Origin: Aurantimicrobium minutum
GTDB lineage: Bacteria > Actinomycetota > Actinomycetes > Actinomycetales > Microbacteriaceae
Length of the DNA stretch: 64,000 bases
Assembly (NCBI RefSeq): GCF_029893825.1
Contig: NZ_JARXXV010000001.1
Span: forward strand, 1,054,001 to 1,118,000
Reading direction: 5' to 3'
Shown here: piece by piece, positions 56,792 to 64,000 of the stretch
Position numbering within the stretch: the stretch's first letter is position 1
How the letters are laid out: each line of letters begins with the position of its first letter
Position numbers and translations under genes: made by a program
The notes under the pieces: generated by a model
What the model was told of the DNA's origin: nothing
The model's input: only the letters and a program-made list of their open reading frames with translations
The model's database searches: none

Positions 56792-58035
56792 CCAGTTTTG
56801 AAACCCGAGCAGCCCAGCTTGATGCTGCTGATCCGTTAGCTGCCCACCGCGCCAAGTTCTATGGCACTGATGAGGCAACACAGTCTTCAACGCCGGGAAT
56901 GCCCCTGGCCTATTTCGATGGCAACTCTCTGGGACGGCCCATGACGGCGAGCTTCGATCGCATCGAAGCTTTCTTGCGTCACGACTGGGGCACTCGCCTC
57001 ATTCGCAGTTGGGATGAGCAGTGGCTGAACTTTCCCCTCGAGCTGGGAAACAAGATTGGTGCCGCTGCACTGGGTGCTGCACCTGGTCAAACCTTTGTGG
57101 GGGACTCCACCAGCGTGCTGCTCTACAAGATGGCACGTGCAGCTATCGCTGCGCGTCCCGGTCGCACCGAGATCGTGCTCGATACCGACAACTTCCCCAC
57201 CGACCGCTACCTCCTGGAAGGTATAGCGGATGAGCTCAAGATGACCTTGGTGTGGATTGAAGCAGACACTTCTGCTGGTGTCACCCCTGAACAGGTTGCT
57301 GCCGTGGTGAACTCCAACACCGCGCTAGTTCTGCTGAGCCACGTTGCCTACCGCTCAGGCTTCATGGCAGATGCTCCTGCCATTACCCAGATCACTCACG
57401 ATGCTGGTGCATTGATCGTCTGGGACTTAAGCCACTCGGTGGGATCAGTTGTCGTTGAGCTGGACAAGTGGAATGTCGACATTGCCGTGGGATGTTCCTA
57501 TAAGTATCTCTGTGGCGGTCCCGGTGCTCCTGCCTGGGCATATGTGCGCAAGGATCTTCAGACCCAGATTGAACAACCTATTCAAGGCTGGTGGGGAACC
57601 AAAAACATGTTCCTCATGGGACCTGGCTATGACCCCGAGAATGACCTGCGCCGCTTCATCACTGGAACCACTCCGGTCGTGGGCATGCAAGCCATGATTG
57701 ACCCTGTCGAACTCATTGGCGAGGTCGGCATTGAGGCCGTTCGTGCCAGGTCTCTCCTGCTCACTCAGTACGTCATTGACTACACCGATGAGGTGCTGGC
57801 GCCTCTGGGCGTGACCGTGGCTACGCCTCGCGATCCCGCCCAGCGTGGTGGTCACGTCACTCTCAACCACCCTCACATGCATGAAGTGAATGCGCTGTTG
57901 TGGAAGGAAGACATCATCCCCGACTATCGCGATCCACACGGATTGCGTATTGGCCTCTCACCTTTGACAACTTCCTTCCACGAAGTCTTCATTGGTTTGG
58001 AAAGAGTCAAAGAGACACTGCTTTCTCTCGGGTAG
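56788..58035 (+). CDS. kynU: Kynureninase
   Basis: A 415-residue PLP enzyme that cleaves kynurenine to anthranilate and alanine. It starts at ATG 56788, overlapping the amidohydrolase stop; longer upstream frame is not homologous. AYFDGNSLGRPM near residue 42, WDLSHSVGSVVVEL near 213, and the PLP Lys in CSYKYLCGGPG near 238 are typical. Later kynurenine-to-NAD genes are not present, so the pathway seen here ends at anthranilate. Confidence 0.96.
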   Translation: MTSFETRAAQLDAADPLAAHRAKFYGTDEATQSSTPGMPLAYFDGNSLGRPMTASFDRIEAFLRHDWGTRLIRSWDEQWLNFPLELGNKIGAAALGAAPGQTFVGDSTSVLLYKMARAAIAARPGRTEIVLDTDNFPTDRYLLEGIADELKMTLVWIEADTSAGVTPEQVAAVVNSNTALVLLSHVAYRSGFMADAPAITQITHDAGALIVWDLSHSVGSVVVELDKWNVDIAVGCSYKYLCGGPGAPAWAYVRKDLQTQIEQPIQGWWGTKNMFLMGPGYDPENDLRRFITGTTPVVGMQAMIDPVELIGEVGIEAVRARSLLLTQYVIDYTDEVLAPLGVTVATPRDPAQRGGHVTLNHPHMHEVNALLWKEDIIPDYRDPHGLRIGLSPLTTSFHEVFIGLERVKETLLSLG

Positions 58036-58080
58036 GATTGAGGTATTCCCCCCGCTCGCGAAATCGCTGGAGTCGCCCCC

Positions 58081-58329
58081 ATGCCCACCATCGTCGTCGA
58101 GGTAATGCCCAAGGCTGAAATTCTTGACCCCCAGGGCAAGGCAGTCGCTGGTGCGCTTACCCGTCTAGGTCACAACCAGTTCTCCGGTGTTCGCATCGGT
58201 AAGCGCTTCGAGCTCACCGTAGACGGTCCCGTCACCGCTGAGACTCTCGCAGCAGCCAAGACCATCGCAGAGGACATCCTCTCGAACTCGGTCATCGAAG
58301 ATGTCGTCAGCATCTCCGAGGCCAAGTAA
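58081..58329 (+). CDS. purS: FGAM synthase subunit PurS
   Basis: An 82-residue subunit that holds PurQ and PurL together. VEVMPKAEILDPQGKAV at the start, then GVRIGKRFEL and a helix with MCEKLL-like AEDILSNSVIEDV. GGAG precedes the ATG. The purQ ATG shares one base with its stop (TAATG). Confidence 0.95.
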   Translation: MPTIVVEVMPKAEILDPQGKAVAGALTRLGHNQFSGVRIGKRFELTVDGPVTAETLAAAKTIAEDILSNSVIEDVVSISEAK

Positions 58330-59030
58330 TGCGCGTCGGAGTCATCACCTTCCCCGGCTCACTCGATGAGCGTGACGCTCAGCGTGCTGTAAAGCTTGCG
58401 GGTGGAACACCCGTTGCCCTGTGGCACGGAGCTCACGACCTAGAAGGCGTGGAAGCAATCATTCTTCCTGGTGGCTTTAGCTACGGCGACTACCTGCGTG
58501 CAGGATCTATCGCCAGCCACGCCCCCATCATGGCTGAGGTCATTGATGCAGCCCACAAGGGTATGCCGGTTCTGGGTATTTGCAACGGTTTCCAGATGCT
58601 TGCCGAGGCTCGTCTGGTTCCTGGTGCTCACGGTCGTAATGACTGTGGCACTTTTGTTCGTCGCGATCAGAAGTTGATCGTGGAGAACAACAACACCGCG
58701 TGGACCAAGGACTTCGCCCAGGGCGAAGAAATCATTATTCCTCTCAAGAACGCTGATGGTCGTTTCGTCGCCGACGCAGACACCATCAAGCGCATTGAAG
58801 ACAACGGTCAGGTCACCTTCCGTTATGTCGGTGTGAACCCCAACGGTTCACTCGATGACATCGCAGGTGTCTCCAACAAAGCTGGCAACGTTGTGGGCTT
58901 GATGCCTCACCCTGAGCACGCGGTTGAGCCTGGCTTTGGTCCAGACACTGCGGCAGCAATGCGTTCAGGTCTTGATGGTTTGAAGTTCTTCACCTCTGTA
59001 ATTCAGAGCACGCTGCTGTCCAAGGCATAA
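58329..59030 (+). CDS. purQ: FGAM synthase glutaminase subunit PurQ
   Basis: A 233-residue class I glutamine amidotransferase supplying ammonia to PurL. The nucleophile Cys lies in GICNGFQML near residue 85, and the His and Glu are in LMPHPEHAVEP near 197. PGGFSYGDYLRAG is the oxyanion region. Translation is coupled to purS. It is followed by a DUF3817 gene and then purL. Confidence 0.96.
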   Translation: MRVGVITFPGSLDERDAQRAVKLAGGTPVALWHGAHDLEGVEAIILPGGFSYGDYLRAGSIASHAPIMAEVIDAAHKGMPVLGICNGFQMLAEARLVPGAHGRNDCGTFVRRDQKLIVENNNTAWTKDFAQGEEIIIPLKNADGRFVADADTIKRIEDNGQVTFRYVGVNPNGSLDDIAGVSNKAGNVVGLMPHPEHAVEPGFGPDTAAAMRSGLDGLKFFTSVIQSTLLSKA

Positions 59031-59035
59031 ACACC

Positions 59036-59527
59036 GTGTCCGTAACCAGCACACAGAAGCAGGCAGGGTTTACCCCTCGCAAGCTCTACTTTGTGCTGGC
59101 TATCGCAGAGGCCTGTACATGGACCTTGCTCATTACTGGCTTGATCCTCAAAGCAACAGTGGGAATTGAACCCTCACTGCTGACCACCATTGGTGGACTG
59201 CACGGATTTGTTTTCATCACCTATGGTGCAACGTCCATCCTGATTGCCTTCAACCAGCGCTGGGGTTTCTGGGTTGGTTTGCTCGCCGTCATCACGGCGA
59301 TCTTGCCTTACGCCACAATTCCTTTCGAGTTGGTTCAGGCCAAGCGCGGAGCGCTCGAAGGGCAGTGGCGTTTCGAAGCAACAGATGATCCTCGCGATAA
59401 GAAGCCGCTGGATCGCTTGTTCCGCTGGTTCCTCAAGCACCCTTTGCTGCTCATCTTGGTGATCGTGATCGCCATTGTTGTTGTCTTTTCAACCCTGCTC
59501 ATCCTCGGCCCTCCTGGAGGACGCTAA
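59036..59527 (+). CDS. DUF3817-family small membrane protein
   Basis: A 163-residue protein with four hydrophobic segments: three form the DUF3817 core (LYFVLAIAEACTWTLLITG; GLHGFVFITYGATSILIA; WVGLLAVITAILPYATIPFE) and one lies at the C-terminus. Function is unknown. It starts at GTG 59036, five bases after purQ, and lies between purQ and purL in one transcription unit, perhaps a chance insertion. Confidence 0.83.
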   Translation: MSVTSTQKQAGFTPRKLYFVLAIAEACTWTLLITGLILKATVGIEPSLLTTIGGLHGFVFITYGATSILIAFNQRWGFWVGLLAVITAILPYATIPFELVQAKRGALEGQWRFEATDDPRDKKPLDRLFRWFLKHPLLLILVIVIAIVVVFSTLLILGPPGGR

Positions 59528-59531
59528 GGAC

Positions 59532-59582
59532 ATGAGTACCAATTCTTTCCACACCACCCACGAAGAAGGGACCGACGCGTGA
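59532..59582 (+). other. Possible 16-codon leader ORF overlapping the purL start
   Basis: ATG at 59532, directly after AAGGAC, opens a 16-codon frame ([16 protein letters not shown]). Its TGA overlaps the purL GTG start (GTGA). It could couple purL translation to an upstream ribosome. It may equally be chance, because purL has its own AAGGG nine bases upstream. Confidence 0.3.
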
Positions 59583-61870
59583 GCAGCCACGTCGCCGACA
59601 CCGTAGAAAACGCCATTGCGACTCCAGACAAGGTTCAGCCCTACGGCGCCCTTGGTCTCAAGGATGACGAATACGCAGAGATTCGCAAGATCCTTGGTCG
59701 CCGTCCCACCTCGGGCGAGCTGGCGATGTATTCCGTGATGTGGTCGGAACACTGCTCCTACAAGTCTTCGAAGATCTACCTGCGCCAGTTCGGCCAGAAG
59801 GTCAGCGAGAAGATGAAAGAAAAGCTCATGGTTGGCATGGGTGAGAACGCTGGTGTTGTCGACGTGGGTGAAGGCTGGGCTGTCACTTTCAAGGTGGAGA
59901 GCCACAACCACCCCAGCTACATTGAACCTTTCCAGGGTGCTGCCACCGGTGTGGGTGGAATCGTCCGTGACATTATCTCGATGGGTGCTCGCCCCGTTGC
60001 CGTGATGGATCAGCTGCGCTTTGGTGCCATTGACCACCCCGACACCCCTCGTGTTCTGCACGGTGTTGTGGGCGGTATTAGCTTCTACGGGAACTGCCTG
60101 GGTCTTCCCAACATTGGTGGCGAGACCTACTTCGATGCCTGCTACCAGGGCAACCCTCTCGTTAACGCACTCTCTGTGGGTGTTCTCCGCCACGAAGACC
60201 TTCACTTGGCTAACGCGTCTGGGGTGGGCAACAAGATTGTTCTCTTCGGTGCTCGCACCGGTGGAGACGGTATCGGTGGAGCATCAATCCTGGCATCCGA
60301 CTCGTTCGACTCCACAGGACCCACCAAGCGTCCCGCCGTACAGGTTGGTGACCCTTTCGCCGAGAAGGTACTCATTGAGTGCTGCCTCGAGCTCTACCGC
60401 GAAGGCCTGGTAGAAGGTATTCAGGACCTCGGTGCTGCGGGTATTTCTTGTGCAACGAGCGAGCTTGCTTCGAACGGCGATGGCGGCATGTTTGTTGAAC
60501 TCGACCACGTACTTCTTCGCGATCCCACCCTCACCGCTGAGGAAATCCTCATGTCGGAGAGCCAGGAGCGCATGATGGCTGTGGTCAAGCCTGAACTGCT
60601 GGATCAGTTCATGGCTGTAGTAAACAAGTGGGATGTTGAAACGAGTGTTCTTGGTGAAGTAACCGACACCGGTCGTCTCATCATTCACCACGGTGGTGAA
60701 GAGATCGTGAATGTCGATCCTCGCACCGTAGCTATTGATGGGCCTGTTTATGAGCGCCCCGTTGCCTACCCCACTTGGATTGATGCCCTACAGGCAGACT
60801 CTGCTGACAAGCTGGCTCGCCCCACATCAGGTGCTGAGCTCAAGGACCAGTTCCTGACCCTCGTTGCCAGCCCCAACCTGGCTGACAAGTCGCTCATCAC
60901 CACACAGTATGACTACTTCGTGATGGGAAACACTGCGCTCAGCTTCCCTGATGACGCCGGCATGATCCGCGTGGATGAAGAATCTGGTCTCGGTTTCGCT
61001 ATTGCTACCGACGCCAACGGTCGCTACTGCCAGCTCGACCCCTACCAGGGTGCTCGCCTGGCTCTTGCTGAGGCTTACCGCAACGTTGCCGTCTCGGGTG
61101 CTGTTCCTGCAGCGGTTACTGACTGCCTCAACTTCGGTTCTCCTGAGAACCCTGAAGTGATGTGGCAGTTCAAGCAGGCTGTTGCTGGCTTGGCAGATGG
61201 ATGCTTGGAGCTCGAGATCCCCGTTACTGGTGGAAACGTCTCCTTCTATAACCAGACAGGTGATGCCCCCATCCACCCCACACCTGTTGTGGGCGTGCTG
61301 GGTGTTATAGATGATGTTGCACGTCGTATTCCTTCCGCTTGGCAGGACGAAGGCAACAACATCTACCTCCTCGGCTTCACTCGCACTGAGCTCGATGGTT
61401 CAGCTTGGGCTGGCACCATCCACAACCACCTCGGTGGTGTTCCACCTGTGGTTGACCTGAACCAAGAGAAGGAACTTGCAGACCTTCTGCAGGGCGCTGC
61501 TATTGAGAGCCTTATTCTCTCCGCACACGATCTCAGCGATGGCGGTCTGGGACAGGCACTTGCTGAATCGGTTTCACGCTTCGGTGTTGGTGCACGCATC
61601 TGGCTCGATGAAATCATCGAGCGTGACGGTGTTGATGCTGCGACTGCATTGTTCTCTGAATCCACCGGTCGAGTGATTGTCTCTGTTCCACGAGAAGATG
61701 ATGTTCGCTTCGTGGGACTGTGTGAAGCACGCAACTACCCTGTCCTTCGCATCGGCGTGACCGACCAGGGTGGAGCTGATGCCAAGCTCGACGTTCAGGG
61801 ACTGTTTGAGGTTTCTGTCGACGAGATTCGTCAGCGCAGCAACGAAACACTGCCCAAGTACTTCGGTTAG
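59579..61870 (+). CDS. purL: FGAM synthase large subunit PurL
   Basis: A 763-residue ATP-dependent synthetase subunit of the small (PurS/PurQ-requiring) type. Typical blocks include [18 protein letters not shown] near residue 58, [19 protein letters not shown] near 107, and the later GGLGQALAE. It starts at GTG 59579. With purS and purQ it completes the FGAM synthase complex. Confidence 0.97.
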   Translation: MSSHVADTVENAIATPDKVQPYGALGLKDDEYAEIRKILGRRPTSGELAMYSVMWSEHCSYKSSKIYLRQFGQKVSEKMKEKLMVGMGENAGVVDVGEGWAVTFKVESHNHPSYIEPFQGAATGVGGIVRDIISMGARPVAVMDQLRFGAIDHPDTPRVLHGVVGGISFYGNCLGLPNIGGETYFDACYQGNPLVNALSVGVLRHEDLHLANASGVGNKIVLFGARTGGDGIGGASILASDSFDSTGPTKRPAVQVGDPFAEKVLIECCLELYREGLVEGIQDLGAAGISCATSELASNGDGGMFVELDHVLLRDPTLTAEEILMSESQERMMAVVKPELLDQFMAVVNKWDVETSVLGEVTDTGRLIIHHGGEEIVNVDPRTVAIDGPVYERPVAYPTWIDALQADSADKLARPTSGAELKDQFLTLVASPNLADKSLITTQYDYFVMGNTALSFPDDAGMIRVDEESGLGFAIATDANGRYCQLDPYQGARLALAEAYRNVAVSGAVPAAVTDCLNFGSPENPEVMWQFKQAVAGLADGCLELEIPVTGGNVSFYNQTGDAPIHPTPVVGVLGVIDDVARRIPSAWQDEGNNIYLLGFTRTELDGSAWAGTIHNHLGGVPPVVDLNQEKELADLLQGAAIESLILSAHDLSDGGLGQALAESVSRFGVGARIWLDEIIERDGVDAATALFSESTGRVIVSVPREDDVRFVGLCEARNYPVLRIGVTDQGGADAKLDVQGLFEVSVDEIRQRSNETLPKYFG

Positions 61871-61879
61871 GAGTTGAAG

Positions 61880-63355
61880 ATGCTTCGACGACTCAGAGCC
61901 TTAGCAATAAGCTTCATTGTCTTTGCCTTCTTCATCGTCGAAATTCCTGCTGCACAGGCGACCACATCGTGGACTCCGCCGTTGGAAATTTCAGCGCCGC
62001 TGACTGACAGCAATGCGCCTCAAGTCGTTTCTGATTCTTCAGGCAATTTCATCACCCTTTTTCAAAACAAGGTTGGCTCCAACTTTGAAATTCGCTCCAG
62101 CTACAGCACCGATTTCGGCACTACGTGGAGTGCTCCTGCAACTATCTCTTCGGGGACGAGTGCGGTCAACCCAAACATCATCTCAGTTGGGCCACGCGCA
62201 TTTGTTGCCGTGTGGAACCAAAACGATGGAACCACCACACGAGTTGCCTCCGCAAAGACAACAGACAATGGCGTGACCTGGAGTTCACCGGTTTACATTT
62301 CCATTGCTGGGCAAAACACTCGTGCCGCCGACATCGCTTTTGACGGACAGAACAGCCTCGGCGTTGTCTGGACTAGGCAGTTAAGCGGCTTCACTTATTC
62401 GACTACGGCTTCAGGCAGTTCCGACCTGGGAACTACGTGGGCAACTCCACAAGATCTCACGTCAACAACACCTGGAAGCATTTCCCCACAAATTGCCAGT
62501 ACGGGCACGGGTTCCTTCGTGGCGATGTGGCATCGGCTCACAAGCCCCGTGGGCGTCCAAAGTTCTTCCACCACAAACTCCGGCACAACGTGGAGTGCTC
62601 CAACTTTGGCAAGTGACGCTGCGGTCGCTTCTTCATACCCTCAACTTGTGAGTACTTCATCAAACAAAGTTGTCGCCACCTGGCTCCAAGACATTAGCTC
62701 AGTCAATGTATTGAGTAGTTCAATCAGCCTGAACAACGGGGCGACGTGGTCGACCCCAGTCCGGATTTCAAACCCAAGTTCGACTTCAACTGCCGCCCAA
62801 CTGATCAGAACTGCTAATGGCACCCTCGTGAGCGTGTGGTATCAAAACATTGGTTCCGGTGACCAAATACTTTCGTCGCGTAGCGTCAATGACGGGGCAG
62901 CGTGGAGTGCGCCCACGCTGGTTTCTTCACAAACTGCTTGCTACATCCCCCAGATTGCAGCTGATTCCTCGAGCACACTCACTGTTGCATGGTTGTGCGG
63001 ACAAAGCCCAAACTCTGTGATTTCGGTTTCCACCTCCACCGATAATGCCTCATCATGGGCCCAGCCGACAGCACTAACTCAGTCACCACTATTTGGAGAT
63101 TTTGTTTCACTAGCGGTCAGCCCTGCTGGTGACACCACAGCTGCCTGGCAGATGAATTATTCAGGACAGCTCTACAAGGTGTATTCATCGAGCTACATCG
63201 TGAGCGTGGTTCCGCCTCAGCCTCAGCCAAATACGCTTCCGCCAACTGGCGTCAACTCTTCACTCGAGCACTTTGCCATTTGGCTGCTTGCGAGCGGAGT
63301 CGTGTTCCTGGGTGTTCGCCGCATCTCACGTAAGAAAACACTTCCCACCTGCTAG
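61880..63355 (+). CDS. Surface protein with sialidase-like beta-propeller repeats and LPPTG anchor
   Basis: 491 residues from ATG 61880, which has AGGAG six bases upstream overlapping the purL stop. A signal peptide ends near ATTS. The body is a series of BNR/Asp-box-like repeats: variants of T-T-W-S-A-P (FGTTWSAPATIS, NGVTWSSPVYIS, SGTTWSAPT, NGATWSTPVRIS, DGAAWSAPT), fitting a six- to eight-blade propeller. It ends with an LPPTG motif, a hydrophobic segment and RRISRKK. Asp-box propellers bind or cleave glycans, but catalytic sialidase residues are not evident. Confidence 0.78.
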   Translation: MLRRLRALAISFIVFAFFIVEIPAAQATTSWTPPLEISAPLTDSNAPQVVSDSSGNFITLFQNKVGSNFEIRSSYSTDFGTTWSAPATISSGTSAVNPNIISVGPRAFVAVWNQNDGTTTRVASAKTTDNGVTWSSPVYISIAGQNTRAADIAFDGQNSLGVVWTRQLSGFTYSTTASGSSDLGTTWATPQDLTSTTPGSISPQIASTGTGSFVAMWHRLTSPVGVQSSSTTNSGTTWSAPTLASDAAVASSYPQLVSTSSNKVVATWLQDISSVNVLSSSISLNNGATWSTPVRISNPSSTSTAAQLIRTANGTLVSVWYQNIGSGDQILSSRSVNDGAAWSAPTLVSSQTACYIPQIAADSSSTLTVAWLCGQSPNSVISVSTSTDNASSWAQPTALTQSPLFGDFVSLAVSPAGDTTAAWQMNYSGQLYKVYSSSYIVSVVPPQPQPNTLPPTGVNSSLEHFAIWLLASGVVFLGVRRISRKKTLPTC

Positions 63356-63386
63356 GTGTCACAGGCTCTTAACGAGCTTCGAGCAG

Positions 63387-63404
63387 GCCCCATCGCAGGG
63401 GCCC
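63387..63404. terminator. Possible hairpin between convergent surface and HtaA-like genes
   Basis: A short GC-rich inverted repeat GGCCCC-ATCGCA-GGGGCC. There is no clear T-run, so its role as a terminator is uncertain. Confidence 0.3.
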
Positions 63405-63451
63405 ACCCGAAGAATCTGAGTTTCTCAGAAAAATATGCCTGTTGGCAAGGG

Positions 63452-63910
63452 TTATTTGGTTACCAGCGTGAGCGGGTTGAGCTCTTGGCCCACGTTATAT
63501 TGCTCACCCATCACGCCTCTTCCTTCTGCAGTGAGTGCAGTGGTGAACATGAGTGGGTGTGAACCGGGAACGACGTTGAGTTCAACGAATGGAACTTGAG
63601 CCTCGGGTGAAAGAACACCACCTTGGGCAATGGAAAGTATTCCGTGGCCTGCGGTCAGTTCAATACGAGGATCCTTGATGGAGATATTCATCATTCCCCA
63701 GTGCCCTGAGAAGTGAGCAGTTCCCAAGAAATGCAGCACTCCAGTGTGCTCTGTTTCGTTGAAGTCAGACGCCGCATCGTTGAGCGCAAAAGTGAAACCT
63801 TCTGCAGTTCTCAGCGCAGGTTCTTTGGCTTCGATCACGCCATCTTCGATGCGGGAAAGATACGCAATCAGGCTGTCTTTAACAGCCCAGTGCAGTTCAT
63901 ATTCAGCCAT
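63452..63910 (-). CDS. HtaA-domain-like protein without signal peptide
   Basis: 152 residues from ATG 63910. It resembles the HtaA domain known from corynebacterial heme-uptake proteins: LHWAVKDSLIAYLSRI, GFTFALNDAASDFN, GVLHFLGTAHFSGHWG and MNISIKDPRIEL. Unlike heme receptors it has no signal peptide or anchor, so a cytosolic role or a different ligand is likely. It is close behind another minus-strand gene that enters from the right window edge. Confidence 0.7.
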   Translation of the reverse strand: MAEYELHWAVKDSLIAYLSRIEDGVIEAKEPALRTAEGFTFALNDAASDFNETEHTGVLHFLGTAHFSGHWGMMNISIKDPRIELTAGHGILSIAQGGVLSPEAQVPFVELNVVPGSHPLMFTTALTAEGRGVMGEQYNVGQELNPLTLVTK

Positions 63911-63912
63911 GA

Positions 63913-64000
63913 TTAGCCGCGAGCTTGTTCGTGGTGGTGAATAACCTCTTCCACGACAAAGTGGAACCACTTCTCAGCGAATGTGGGGTCGAGGTTTGCT
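63913..64000 (-). CDS. 3' end of an unidentified gene, cut by the window edge
   Basis: The frame ends with TAA at 63915-63913 and is open to the window edge. The last residues read LDPTFAEKWFHFVVEEV, then IHHHEQARG. The His-rich helix could belong to a DinB/DUF664-type protein, but there is too little to be sure. It lies two bases from the ATG of the HtaA-like gene. Confidence 0.5.
   Translation of the reverse strand, partial: ANLDPTFAEKWFHFVVEEVIHHHEQARG

Noticed and set aside
63415-63429. Hairpin TCTGAG-TTT-CTCAGA near the end of the window
   Set aside because: Its A/T-rich side is in the wrong place for termination of either convergent gene.
63356-63562. Short plus-strand frame after the propeller protein
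   Set aside because: It overlaps the antisense HtaA-like gene and shows no domain or good start context.

Overview
The window looks like chromosome from an actinobacterium, most probably a Microbacteriaceae of the small-genome freshwater kind (Aurantimicrobium, Rhodoluna or Aquiluna type). This is inferred from protein style (adrenodoxin-reductase-like FprA, SenX3/RegX3-like pair, monomeric isocitrate dehydrogenase, Pls/PosA synthetase, PurS/PurQ/PurL order), frequent GTG/TTG starts and moderate G+C judged by eye. No computation or database search was run.

Layout. 1-3050: the second half of one ABC exporter half-transporter and all of its partner. 3047-6390: an amidase, a small winged-helix protein and a TerC-family protein, all on the minus strand. 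6463-7428: an SbtA-type bicarbonate transporter. 7438-12187: a 4.7-kb island bounded by perfect 57-bp direct repeats; the right copy contains the 3' end of a tRNA-Met gene. The island carries two sortase-motif surface proteins and a two-component system, but no integrase. Two tRNA genes follow. 12505-14148: a GH13 alpha-glucosidase. 14145-20285: a minus-strand run of M23 peptidase, inositol monophosphatase-like protein, B3/4-domain protein, AEC transporter and isocitrate dehydrogenase. 20420-29401: mixed housekeeping and accessory genes, including a third surface protein, tRNA-Tyr, a lytic transglycosylase, YajQ, a transporter with a divergent Lrp regulator, two hydrolases and an aminotransferase.

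29413-36272 is a phosphate regulon: pstB, pstA, pstC, pstS and phoU on the minus strand, and a SenX3/RegX3-like kinase/regulator pair on the plus strand. It has PHO-box-like repeats before pstS, a terminator after phoU and a very strong hairpin between pstS and pstC. 36283-37363: an aquaporin-like channel and an arsenate-reductase-like protein. 37368-41662: FprA, purD, purC and a YczE-like membrane protein. 41730-43082: a Met/His-rich membrane protein, a DUF305 lipoprotein and a CopZ-like chaperone, probably a copper-handling cluster. 43151-47224: an SGNH hydrolase, a glycosyltransferase, a DedA protein (apparently with a CTG start), GalU and a histone-like basic protein.

47362-53197 holds a 1324-residue Pls/PosA-family single-module peptide synthetase, an M1 metallopeptidase and, convergent to them, a phosphopantetheinyl transferase next to a second GH13 glucosidase. 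Directly upstream of the synthetase is a PHO-box-like tandem repeat resembling the one at pstS, so the enzyme may be phosphate-regulated. The hand-read adenylation code points to a basic amino acid, probably lysine. 54977-58035 is a tryptophan-to-anthranilate operon: kynA, an amidohydrolase in the slot of the missing formamidase, and kynU. 58081-61870: purS, purQ, a DUF3817 membrane protein and purL. The window ends with a fourth surface protein, an HtaA-like protein and the 3' end of one more gene.
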